This document shows, in pieces, positions 7,174 to 13,222 of a stretch of 13,222 nt of DNA. The stretch comes from Verrucomicrobia subdivision 3 bacterium UBA7542 (lineage in GTDB: Bacteria > Verrucomicrobiota > Verrucomicrobiia > Limisphaerales > UBA11358). Location: the NCBI GenBank assembly GCA_002479245.1, contig DLMG01000046.1, positions 1,359 to 14,580 of the forward strand, given 5' to 3'. The notes beneath the pieces are model-generated. The model searched no databases and was not told the DNA's origin. It saw nothing but the letters and a program-made list of their open reading frames with translations. Position 1 is the first letter of the stretch, and every line of letters starts with the position of its first letter. The translations under genes were made by a program, and so were the position numbers.

Positions 7174-7620
7174 ATGAAAAATAAAACATTGGTCATCACC
7201 CTCCTTTCCATCGCCGCTTTTGCCGTGGGATGCAAGAAGGAGCAAACCACCTCTCAACAGATCGAGAATGTCAAAACCGAAACCAAACAAGCTGCGCAGG
7301 ATATGAAGGATTTTACCTTCGCGCAAAAGGCTGAATTCGTTAAAACCATGCAGGGCCAGTTGGACGCTCTTAACAAGGATTTGGACGAACTCTCTGCCAA
7401 AATCGACAGCTCCAGCGACGCGGTCAAGGCCGAAGCCAAACCCAAACTCCAGGCATTGCGAGACCAGGCGGCCCAGTTGAACAAGCAGCTTGACGAGGCC
7501 AGGAACGCCACCGAGTCCACCTGGGACAGCGTCAAAACCGGCTTCCAGACGGCCTACGAAGCGACGAAGGACGGTTTCAACCAGGCGCGCCAGTGGGTGA
7601 GCGACAAAATCGCGCCTTGA
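7174..7620 (+). CDS. Small helical lipoprotein, LEA/apolipoprotein-like
   Basis: Encodes 148 residues. A signal peptide ends in the lipobox AVGC, making C20 the lipidation site, followed by two lysines. The remainder is almost wholly predicted helix: repeating Gln, Lys, Glu, Ala and Asp with long amphipathic stretches (about 30-110) that could form a coiled coil. The C-terminal part (residues about 114-148) has aromatic and Gly residues and ends DKIAP. There are no catalytic motifs. The composition resembles late-embryogenesis-abundant and apolipoprotein-like helices, which suggests a membrane- or wall-associated stress role; this is inference. It is followed 18 bases later by the DUF6600-like gene and preceded by the shared palindromic element, so the two genes are probably one regulated operon. 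Confidence 0.85.
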   Translation: MKNKTLVITLLSIAAFAVGCKKEQTTSQQIENVKTETKQAAQDMKDFTFAQKAEFVKTMQGQLDALNKDLDELSAKIDSSSDAVKAEAKPKLQALRDQAAQLNKQLDEARNATESTWDSVKTGFQTAYEATKDGFNQARQWVSDKIAP

Positions 7621-7638
7621 AGTGAGAAGGACAATTTT

Positions 7639-8697
7639 ATGAATAGAACCAAACGTTTGGGCGGCAAACTCGGCATCGTGCTGTGCGGTGCGCTCTTCGG
7701 TGCGCTGACAGGATACACAACCTACGGACAACCGTCGGTATCGGTCGGGGTGAGTGTGCCGCTGCCATCGGTGGAGATTCGCGCCGAAAGCGACTTTTAT
7801 GAGCCGCTTACCCCGCTCGGAGAATGGGTCGTCGTCGGCTCCTACGGACGTTGCTGGAGACCAGCCCGAGTCGAAGCTGGTTGGCAACCCTACTGTAACG
7901 GCAACTGGCAGAGAACCGACGCCGGCTGGTATTGGGTCAGCGATGAGCCGTGGGCTTGGGCCACGTATCACTATGGTCGCTGGAATTTCACCGACCAATA
8001 TGGCTGGTATTGGGTGCCGCAGACGCAATGGGCCCCGGCCTGGGTTTCCTGGCACGAAGGGGGCGGCTACATTGGCTGGGCGCCGTTATACCCGTCCGAC
8101 GTGAGAGTCATCTCGCCACGAGCGTATGTCTTTGTCGAAGAACGGCATTTCATGGAGCCCGTTCGCCGTTCCACAGTGGTCGTCAATAGCACCACCATCA
8201 TCAACAAGACCGTGATCAACAAAGGTCCGGCCACCGCGGCCATCGAAAAGGCAAGCGGGCGGAAGGTCCAGACGGTCGCGGTTCAGGAACTGCGCCACAA
8301 GGAGGAAGCCGCGGTCGTCGCGAAGCAACGGACGCCGGCAGCGACCAGTGAGAAAACGGTTGCGGCCCACCAGTTGCCGCAGGTTGAGAAACCAGCCGCC
8401 GCCACGCATGAGTCGGCAGCGCCCGCTCCGAAGAATAACGAAGCGCAGAGCGAGACACGCAAGTCCGTTCCCGCCGCTGTGGAATCCAAGCCTGAGGCCA
8501 GGCCTGAAGGTAATCATCCCCCGGCGATTAAGGAACCAACCCAGCCGCAGGCCGACAAACACATTGAAAAACAGGAAAAGTCTGTCCAGCCGTCGGACAA
8601 GAAAGAGCAGCAGCCGGCCAGGGAAAAACCGGCCGCAAACGAACAAAACGGACCGAACCCGGCAGACCAAAATCACGAGAACAAAGGCAAAGAATAG
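7639..8697 (+). CDS. Trp/Tyr-rich exported DUF6600-like protein with charged tail
   Basis: Encodes 352 residues; an AAGGA site seven bases before the ATG supports the start. A Sec signal covers about residues 1-31. Residues about 52-153 hold repeated aromatic units (GEWVVVGSYGRCWRP, GWYWVSDEPWAWATYHYGRW, YGWYWVPQTQWAPAWVSW, YIGWAPL) characteristic of the DUF6600 family, whose biochemical role is not established. From about residue 180 the chain is low complexity, rich in Ala, Pro, Lys, Glu and Gln, probably disordered and possibly cell-wall or nucleic-acid interacting. It lies 18 bases after the helical lipoprotein gene, so they are likely cotranscribed and both act in the envelope. Another open frame on the opposite strand is a shadow. 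Confidence 0.85.
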   Translation: MNRTKRLGGKLGIVLCGALFGALTGYTTYGQPSVSVGVSVPLPSVEIRAESDFYEPLTPLGEWVVVGSYGRCWRPARVEAGWQPYCNGNWQRTDAGWYWVSDEPWAWATYHYGRWNFTDQYGWYWVPQTQWAPAWVSWHEGGGYIGWAPLYPSDVRVISPRAYVFVEERHFMEPVRRSTVVVNSTTIINKTVINKGPATAAIEKASGRKVQTVAVQELRHKEEAAVVAKQRTPAATSEKTVAAHQLPQVEKPAAATHESAAPAPKNNEAQSETRKSVPAAVESKPEARPEGNHPPAIKEPTQPQADKHIEKQEKSVQPSDKKEQQPAREKPAANEQNGPNPADQNHENKGKE

Positions 8698-8739
8698 CTG
8701 CATGGAGGTTGGTAATCGGCCTCTTGCAGGAAACAAATA

Positions 8740-8755
8740 AACATCAAAAACGAAA
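8740..8755 (+). promoter_or_regulatory. Leader sequence shared with the BON gene
   Basis: AACATCAAAAACGAAA is identical to 12404-12419, where it lies ten bases before the start of the BON lipoprotein gene. Here no intact gene follows; an entericidin-like remnant does. It is probably the old 5' leader of that lost gene. Confidence 0.4.
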
Positions 8756-8796
8756 AATTGAGCGGAGCAATTCATCAATGCAACCGACAATCGCAA

Positions 8797-8895
8797 CCTA
8801 AACTGGCCATCGTCGGCATGGGCTGCAACACGGCCAACGGCTTCGGCAAGGACGTCTCAAACGCTGGCGAAGGAATTCAGAACGGTACGAAGCAA
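8797..8895 (+). pseudogene. Entericidin-like lipoprotein remnant
   Basis: In one frame the sequence reads PKLAIVGMGCNTANGFGKD then VSNAGEGIQNGTK. This matches the lipobox plus core of the entericidin EcnA/EcnB family (typically GCNT-x-x-G-x-GKD followed by G-E-x-I), small lipoproteins of the cell envelope. The lipidated cysteine would be encoded at 8824-8826. The gene looks broken. The hydrophobic signal peptide before KLAIVGMGC is missing, the nearest upstream ATG (8779) is in another frame and stops at once, and the frame runs on without a stop into the opposite-strand HEAT gene. Entericidins are normally about 45-50 residues. A working gene using ATG 8818 is unlikely because no signal would remain. 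Confidence 0.5.
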
Positions 8896-8923
8896 TCACA
8901 GCGCGCCATGCCTCCGGAATTTA

Positions 8924-9529
8924 TTAATGACTGGAATCTTTCGGCGGGTTTTGCCCAGGCGTGGTTTGTGGATTCTGGCCGGAAGCGCCCTTTTGACTTT
9001 GCGCCGGGTGGCGGGCTGCTTGCTCCTCGGTTATCGGCGTGATCTCCATGCTGGGCAGTGAAAGAAAATCGGCGGCCTCCAGATAGGCGGCCTTGTCTTC
9101 AATGTTCTCCGTGCTGTCGGCGGCGGCTTTCAGGGACGGTATGGCATCCGCGCTGCCGAACTGTTTGGTGGCTTCAATCGCGGCCTCACGGATCTCTTTA
9201 TCCGGGCTGGTCAGGTCGGCCACAATGTGGTTCAGGGATTCGGCGTCGTCATTCATGGACCAATCCTGCAGGCGGTCAATCTCATCCGCGCGTTCTTTAG
9301 CCGAAAGCACCACATTGGTGATAGCCGGCACCGTGGCTGGCACGCCGGCGGCCGTTGACGGTTGCGCAGCATTCGCCACAATATTTGAAACCGCCGGAGG
9401 AGCAGCTGGCGCGACTTCCAGGCTGGCAGGAGGAACGGGCGTGTTTCCCAACTGCCGTTTCAAAAGCAGGGCCGCACCCAGAACCAGGAATGTCAGCAGG
9501 CCCAGCGTGATGATAAATTTTGGTCTCAA
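8924..9529 (-). CDS. Single-pass membrane protein with HEAT repeats
   Basis: Encodes 201 residues and starts at a TTG (9527-9529); an in-frame stop lies only four codons upstream and no ATG is available. Residues 5-23 form an N-terminal transmembrane segment or uncleaved signal anchor. A Pro/Ala-rich linker runs from about 28 to 75, followed by alpha-helical repeats at about 84-157 (SLNHIVADLTSPDKEIREAAIEA, DAIPSLKAAADS) that fit one to two HEAT/PBS-type units. The tail is disordered and rich in Gln, Pro and Ser. HEAT repeats usually bind proteins, so an exported scaffold is inferred. It is convergent with the DUF6600 operon and divergent from the ice-binding gene; its 3' end nearly meets the entericidin remnant. 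Confidence 0.8.
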   Translation of the reverse strand: MRPKFIITLGLLTFLVLGAALLLKRQLGNTPVPPASLEVAPAAPPAVSNIVANAAQPSTAAGVPATVPAITNVVLSAKERADEIDRLQDWSMNDDAESLNHIVADLTSPDKEIREAAIEATKQFGSADAIPSLKAAADSTENIEDKAAYLEAADFLSLPSMEITPITEEQAARHPAQSQKGASGQNPQTTPGQNPPKDSSH

Positions 9530-9679
9530 ACTTGTTTGTCAAACTAAATAATTATGCCCGACAGTCAACTCAATTTGAGAATATTTGCTGCATCCCGCTT
9601 GGCCCGTGACCGGACTCATCTTTTCGAAATTTACCGCCAGCCGGATCAGTTTTTCGGGAAGCGCCATCTATAACGCAGG

Positions 9680-9738
9680 GTAGGGTTATACCCCATAGCG
9701 AAAAACCGCCCGGCAACGTAACATTTGCCAAATTAGCA
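9680..9738 (+). promoter_or_regulatory. Palindromic upstream element, copy 3 (extended)
   Basis: GTAGGGTTATACCCCATAG begins 97 bases before the ATG at 9777. GGGT and ACCC flank TAT. The sequence through 9720 is the near-identical partner of 7076-7116, and GCCAAATTAGCAG follows at 9727-9739. It is the likely control region of the ice-binding protein gene. No conventional -35/-10 pair could be set with confidence, so the exact promoter is open. Confidence 0.65.
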
Positions 9739-9776
9739 GCCGAACGTTGAACAGTTTACAAAACAAAAAACACAAT

Positions 9777-12113
9777 ATGAAAACAACTAAAGTCCTAGCG
9801 TGTTCCTTGGCTGTCGGCGCGATGATTTTTGCCGCCGGCAAAGCCTCTGCGGATGTGATCCAGAAATTAAATATCAGTGGCACTGCCACTTATAGGGTCG
9901 AGGTTGGAACCAACATCAACGGATATTTCTATGGTGCAACCAACGGAAGTACCGTTACCTATAAAATCAAGAGGGTGTCGTTTAATGACAAGAAAATCAT
10001 CGCCGCCTTGAATGCTTCGGGGGCGTTCACAAATAAAGCCGGCGCGAAGTTAACGATCCCGAGCGGATCATACCTTGCTATTGATAACGACACCAACGGC
10101 AACTCTTATATTATCGCTACTAACAAGGCTGATAATCTAATCATCAATCTGACCACGAATGGTTTCGCCAATATGTGGTATGGTGATGTGGATATTACAT
10201 CAGGAAAACTAAATACCTCTACCAGGCAATACAGCGCGAGTGATCTTGGCTTGGGAGGTATTGAGATTAATAATCAGGCAGGCACCAGCTTTAAGATTTG
10301 TGGTTTGATGAAGAGCAGTGAGAGTGGTTCCAAACTCAACGCTACTACTCACCTTCAAACAGTGACTCGGTCGGACAGCATTAACGGCTCGGGTGAGGGA
10401 ACATACGCTGTCACTGCTGCTGATATCGAGGATACCATTGTGCAGGGCAAAGCGACCGCCAGCGGCAAAGGCGTCCTGATCCCCACTCCACCCACCGTCA
10501 GTTCCACCATCCCTACGAATGCTGCCACGGGTGTTCCGATCAACAGTCAACTCGCTGTCACCTTCAGTGAGGCGATGAACCCTGCTACGATCAACAACAC
10601 AACCTTTATCTTGAAGCAAGGGACCACTCCGGTTACCGGCACGGTGAGCTATGTGAACGGCACGGCGATTTTTACGCCAGCAACCGCTCTCACTCCCAAT
10701 ACCCTCTATACGGCCACGATTACCACCGGGGCAAAGACCACCGAGGCAACGGACCTGGACGACAATGCACTGGCAGCTAACTTTGTCTGGAGCTTCAGGA
10801 CGAGCGCGTCAACCGACGCCACCAGACCCACCGTCAGTTCCACCATCCCTGCGGATAATGACACGGGTGTGCCGATCAACAGTCAACTCGCTGCCACCTT
10901 CAGTAAGGCGATGAACCCTGCTACGATCACCGACACAACCTTTACCTTGCAGCAAGGGATCACTCCGGTTCCCGGCACGGTAAACTATGTGAGCGGCACG
11001 GCGACTTTTGCGCCCGCAACCAATCTCACGATCAATACCTTCTATACGGCCACGATTACCACCGGGGCAACGGACCTGACCGGCAATGCACTGGCAACCA
11101 AGTTTGTCTGGAGCTTCACGACGGGCGCGTCAACCGACACCACTGCACCCACCGTGAGTTCCACCATCCCGACGGATATTGCCACGGGTGTGCCGATCAA
11201 CCAGACAGTCAACGCCACCTTCAGTAAGGCGATGGACCCTGCAACAATCACCACGGCAAACTTCACGGTGACCGGACCTGGCGCAACTACGGTAATAGGA
11301 ACAGTCGCCTATGTTGGAGCAAGCCAGATTGCAACCTTTACACCAGCGAGCAATCTTGAACCCAACACCACGTATACGAACACGATTACAACCGGGGTCA
11401 AGGACCTGGCCGGTAATGCACTGGTAAGTGACTTTGTCTGGAGCTTCACGACAGGAACGGGGGCCGACACAAACCTGATGTCAATCAATCTTGGAAGCGC
11501 CTCCACCTTCGCAATTATGGCGACCGCCGCGATCAGTGGCGGTGGCGACCAGATCAATGGAGACGTCGGGTTGCATCCAGGTACTTCACAGGGAATCCCG
11601 CCGTCAGAAATCAACGGGGTGATCCACGTGAATGATCAGGCCATAATTGATGCTCAAGCCGCCTTGTTGGCCGCGTATAACGACGCCGTGAGTCGATCAG
11701 TCAACGCTCAAACGTTGCAAGGGAATCTGGGCGGGCTGACCATAACCCCTGGCCTCTATGTGAACTCGAGCTCGGTTGAAATATCAGGAACGGGAGCAAA
11801 TGCGATTTTAACTCTCGACGCCCAGGGTGACGCGAATGCGGTGTTCATCTTCAAGATGGCGTCCACGCTCACCATGGGTACCGGTACCAGTATTGTCCTG
11901 AGCGGCGGCGCCCAGGCGAAAAACGTCTACTGGCAGGTCGGCAGTTCAGCGACTCTTGGTACGACCAGCATCTTCGAGGGAAACATACTGGCCGCTGTTA
12001 GCATCACGGTGAATACCGGCGCCGCGGTGGAAGGCTGTTTATTTGCCGGGTCGGGCGGCGGCGCGGGCGCGGTGACTGTACAGTCCAGCACCATTACAGT
12101 GCCTGCCCAGTAG
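9777..12113 (+). CDS. Secreted ice-binding (DUF3494) protein with three Ig-like domains
   Basis: Encodes 778 residues from ATG 9777; a TTG at 9747 is in frame but a normal signal peptide (MKTTKVLACSLAVGAMIFAAGKASA) begins at the ATG. Residues about 27-235 form a beta-rich domain I cannot name. Three bacterial Ig-like (Big_5-type) domains follow, beginning at residues 239, 351 and 458. Each has PTVSSTIP, TGVPIN, FSxAMxPATI and a closing FVWSFxT. Residues about 567-778 are a DUF3494 ice-binding domain (NLGSASTFAIMATAAI, INGDVGLHPG, TLDAQGDANAVFIFKMASTL, KNVYWQVGSSATLG, EGNILA). This is a beta-solenoid family that binds ice crystals or blocks their recrystallisation. Typical single-domain members are about 220-260 residues, so this is a large multidomain form, perhaps a cell-tethered ice adhesin. 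No C-terminal sorting signal is visible. Ice binding is inferred from the family. Confidence 0.9.
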   Translation: MKTTKVLACSLAVGAMIFAAGKASADVIQKLNISGTATYRVEVGTNINGYFYGATNGSTVTYKIKRVSFNDKKIIAALNASGAFTNKAGAKLTIPSGSYLAIDNDTNGNSYIIATNKADNLIINLTTNGFANMWYGDVDITSGKLNTSTRQYSASDLGLGGIEINNQAGTSFKICGLMKSSESGSKLNATTHLQTVTRSDSINGSGEGTYAVTAADIEDTIVQGKATASGKGVLIPTPPTVSSTIPTNAATGVPINSQLAVTFSEAMNPATINNTTFILKQGTTPVTGTVSYVNGTAIFTPATALTPNTLYTATITTGAKTTEATDLDDNALAANFVWSFRTSASTDATRPTVSSTIPADNDTGVPINSQLAATFSKAMNPATITDTTFTLQQGITPVPGTVNYVSGTATFAPATNLTINTFYTATITTGATDLTGNALATKFVWSFTTGASTDTTAPTVSSTIPTDIATGVPINQTVNATFSKAMDPATITTANFTVTGPGATTVIGTVAYVGASQIATFTPASNLEPNTTYTNTITTGVKDLAGNALVSDFVWSFTTGTGADTNLMSINLGSASTFAIMATAAISGGGDQINGDVGLHPGTSQGIPPSEINGVIHVNDQAIIDAQAALLAAYNDAVSRSVNAQTLQGNLGGLTITPGLYVNSSSVEISGTGANAILTLDAQGDANAVFIFKMASTLTMGTGTSIVLSGGAQAKNVYWQVGSSATLGTTSIFEGNILAAVSITVNTGAAVEGCLFAGSGGGAGAVTVQSSTITVPAQ
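10491..11463 (+). repeat. Three tandem Ig-domain coding repeats
   Basis: Units begin at 10491, 10827 and 11148 (periods 336 and 321 bp). Units 1 and 2 are very similar at the DNA level (shared GGGTGT-CCGATCAACAGTC, GCGATGAACCCTGCTACGATC), while unit 3 is more diverged. This indicates a fairly recent duplication of the first two, and domain number may vary between strains. Confidence 0.8.
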
Positions 12114-12168
12114 GGCATGAGGTATTTCAAGTGGAAAATATCTGATCGACGAAAGGAAGTAATTGCAT

Positions 12169-12288
12169 ATGGCAAAGAAAAGCAGAGGCGGTCGAATGAC
12201 TGCCGCTAAAAGACGGGCCGCCAACGGACCTGGTGGGAAAGGGATGGTTAAAAACCGTCCTGCAGGTCGAAGAATCATGAGCACTTGA
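12169..12288 (+). CDS. Very small basic protein, 39 residues
   Basis: Encodes MAKKSRGGRMTAAKRRAANG and a further 19 residues (PGGKGMVKNRPAGRRIMST). An AGGAAG site lies about ten bases upstream of the ATG, better than most starts in this window. The protein is strongly basic (12 Lys/Arg of 39) with many Gly and no hydrophobic core, so it is likely unstructured alone and may bind nucleic acid or an acidic partner. It follows the ice-binding gene by 55 bases and precedes a strong hairpin, so it may be read through from that gene or have its own promoter. I recognise no family; the KGG-type stress proteins share the Gly/Lys-rich style but not an alignable motif. It is the least certain gene listed. 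Confidence 0.5.
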   Translation: MAKKSRGGRMTAAKRRAANGPGGKGMVKNRPAGRRIMST

Positions 12289-12311
12289 GAGCAAATCCAA
12301 GCACTCCTTCC

Positions 12312-12353
12312 CTCAAGCGCGCTTGCAGTTTAACAAAAAGAGCGCGCTTGGGG
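12312..12353. terminator. Strong hairpin after the small basic gene
   Basis: CAAGCGCGCT (12314-12323) pairs perfectly with AGCGCGCTTG (12341-12350) around a 17-nt A-rich loop, and the outer CCT and GGG bases extend it after one mismatch. It ends the transcription unit of the preceding gene plausibly, though no T-run follows on the plus strand. Confidence 0.5.
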
Positions 12354-12378
12354 TGGTGAACACGATCTGGAGAAGCAA

Positions 12379-12419
12379 TCGGTAAATATCGGTAAACGAA
12401 CAAAACATCAAAAACGAAA
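12379..12419 (+). promoter_or_regulatory. Leader of the BON gene with short direct repeats
   Basis: ATCGGTAAAT is followed at once by ATCGGTAAAC (12379-12398), and then by AACATCAAAAACGAAA (12404-12419), which is also present at 8740-8755. The GGGT/ACCCC palindrome is absent here, so this gene is probably controlled differently from its neighbours. Confidence 0.35.
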
Positions 12420-12428
12420 GAGAACGTC

Positions 12429-12779
12429 ATGAAAAAGACATCTGTAAACACGGGCAAAACCTTGAAAGTGTTGGGATTGGTCATCGGCCTCGGTGCGCTG
12501 CCATTGCTCCTGGGCGTGACCGGCTGCACCACCGGCAGCCGCTACGAGCAAAGTACGGGCGAACGAATTGACGACCATGGCACTTCTTCCCGCGTCAAGG
12601 CAGCGCTGGCAGACGACTCGCAATATAAATACGACGGAGTAAATGTGGAAACGTTCAAGGGTGTGGTCCAGTTGAGCGGCTTTGTCAACACGAGGGACCA
12701 GAAAAACCGGGCCGGAGATCTCGCCAGGAAAGTCAAGGGCGTGACTGACGTCGAAAACAACATCACCGTCAAAGAGTGA
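12429..12779 (+). CDS. BON-domain lipoprotein
   Basis: Encodes 116 residues. A signal peptide with lipobox GVTGC gives C33 as the lipidated residue. Residues about 54-115 form one BON domain (SRVKAALADDSQYKYDGVNVETF, VVQLSGFVNT, AGDLARKVKGVTDVENNITV), with the conserved central glycine of GxV-x-LSG. BON domains in OsmY- and DolP-like proteins bind phospholipid membranes and are often induced by osmotic or envelope stress. A single BON domain as a lipoprotein is a common small form. It is monocistronic, preceded by its own leader and followed by a hairpin. A membrane-stabilising stress role is inferred from the family. Confidence 0.9.
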   Translation: MKKTSVNTGKTLKVLGLVIGLGALPLLLGVTGCTTGSRYEQSTGERIDDHGTSSRVKAALADDSQYKYDGVNVETFKGVVQLSGFVNTRDQKNRAGDLARKVKGVTDVENNITVKE

Positions 12780-12808
12780 TCGAATTGAGAATGGCGCATT
12801 CGCAACAC

Positions 12809-12835
12809 GCCGACAGTGGAATCCCCACTGTCGGC
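12809..12835. terminator. Perfect 11-bp hairpin after the BON gene
   Basis: GCCGACAGTGG (12809-12819) pairs exactly with CCACTGTCGGC (12825-12835) around AATCC, 30 bases after the stop codon. There is no U-tract, so it may end transcription with help or act as a 3' stabilising stem. Confidence 0.65.
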
Positions 12836-12860
12836 ACGTTGACCGCGAGTAGAAACGAAA

Positions 12861-13004
12861 CGGAATGAACTGCCCCAAGAGGTTCGCCAGTTACTCAATT
12901 GCGAGTTGGGAAAAAATGCTTTTCGTGATCTCGCGGCAATGATCAAGGTGCTTTTCGGACGGATCCGGTTGGCGGAAACCAGGCGGCGCGAATGGCGCGT
13001 CTGA
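12861..13004 (+). pseudogene. Short open stretch without start, possible gene remnant
   Basis: One frame reads RNELPQEVRQLLNCELGKN then AFRDLAAMIKVLFGRIRLAE before a TGA at 13002-13004. It has the look of amphipathic protein helices, but no start codon lies at its beginning and a stop occurs six codons earlier (12840-12842). It may be the tail of a lost gene or chance. Confidence 0.2.
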
Positions 13005-13019
13005 ATCAAAATGGTTTCG

Positions 13020-13040
13020 GTAGGGTAACACCCCATAGCG
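13020..13040 (+). promoter_or_regulatory. Palindromic upstream element, copy 4
   Basis: GTAGGGTAACACCCCATAGCG begins 110 bases before the ATG at 13130, with GGGT and ACCC around AAC. Unlike copies 2 and 3 the sequence after GCG is unrelated and CGTA is missing at the usual offset. The conserved unit is therefore the 20-bp core itself. Confidence 0.6.
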
Positions 13041-13129
13041 CATGCGCAGCTTCTTGAATTACTGTCAACTGATCAGGCAACCAAACCGGCAACCAAACAC
13101 GCCTGCCTAATATAAAATAAAGGAAATAC

Positions 13130-13222
13130 ATGAAAACCAAACTCACCCTGCTCGCCATCAGCAGTTCACTGGTGCTGGCCGCGCCAGCATTGCTGGCGCA
13201 AGATACCAACACCAACACCAAT
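13130..13222 (+). CDS. Exported protein, N-terminal fragment cut by window end
   Basis: Thirty-one codons are visible: MKTKLTLLAISSSLVLAA, then PALLAQDTNTNTN. A signal peptide ends at an ALLAQ-type cleavage site, followed by an Asn/Thr tract. AAGGA lies about six bases before the ATG (13120-13124). The protein continues beyond the window, so its family cannot be named. It is under copy 4 of the palindromic element and therefore probably belongs to the same regulated set as the ice-binding protein. Confidence 0.7.
   Translation, partial: MKTKLTLLAISSSLVLAAPALLAQDTNTNTN

Noticed and set aside
6985..8055. 356-codon open frame on the minus strand
   Set aside because: Shadow of the lipoprotein and DUF6600-like genes, with no recognisable domain.
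8086..8796. 236-codon Leu/Arg/Phe-rich minus-strand frame
   Set aside because: Antisense of the Ala/Lys/Glu-rich tail of the DUF6600-like gene.
9093..9551. 152-codon plus-strand frame opposite the HEAT protein
   Set aside because: The minus-strand frame has a transmembrane segment and HEAT-like helices, while this one shows only low-complexity antisense sequence.
1..13222. tRNA, rRNA, CRISPR array, integrase or transposase
   Set aside because: Looked for by eye on both strands. No cloverleaf with a GTTCGAATC-type arm, no regularly spaced repeats and no DDE or tyrosine recombinase motifs were seen.

Overview
The window looks like a stretch of chromosome from a free-living, GC-rich Verrucomicrobiota-type bacterium, most likely soil or sediment and close to Pedosphaera/Limisphaerales. 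This is inferred, not proven. The grounds are a tryptophan-rich DUF6600-like protein, a short LEA/apolipoprotein-like lipoprotein, a BON lipoprotein, a modular Ig/DUF3494 ice-binding protein, weak or absent Shine-Dalgarno sites, and intergenic spaces littered with REP-like palindromes. There are no rRNA, tRNA, CRISPR, integrase or transposase genes.

Layout. Positions 1-440 are non-coding and dense in perfect hairpins, with two copies of a short GGGT/ACCCC palindromic motif. A small two-pass membrane protein follows (441-920), then a repeat-like spacer, then a large single-polypeptide type IIG restriction-methylation enzyme (about 1178-4297). The enzyme carries an apparent in-frame REP-like insertion inside its nuclease domain. 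Just downstream are a lipoprotein with two aspartyl-protease-like lobes (4315-5580) and a small secreted protein (5780-6352). That secreted gene sits between two copies of a 114-bp direct repeat (93% identical). Positions 6520-7075 hold several decayed dispersed repeats.

From 7076 onward the window is an envelope/stress region. It holds a helical lipoprotein (7174-7620) and a DUF6600-like Trp-rich protein (7639-8697) in one operon, an entericidin-like remnant (about 8797-8895), a convergent HEAT-repeat membrane protein (8924-9529, minus), and a 778-residue secreted ice-binding protein with three tandem Ig-like domains (9777-12113). A 39-residue basic protein (12169-12288), a BON-domain lipoprotein (12429-12779) and the start of a further exported protein (13130 to the window end) complete it.

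The most interesting non-gene signal is a short palindromic element, consensus about GGGTNAACACCCCATAGCG. It lies upstream of four separate genes or operons (membrane protein, lipoprotein/DUF6600 operon, ice-binding protein, terminal exported protein), with its CCCCATAGC half 86-99 bases before the start codon. Two copies (7076 and 9680) stay nearly identical for about 60 bp. This suggests a shared regulator or promoter class controlling a set of envelope genes, possibly cold- or desiccation-related. The restriction enzyme and protease-like genes lack the element.
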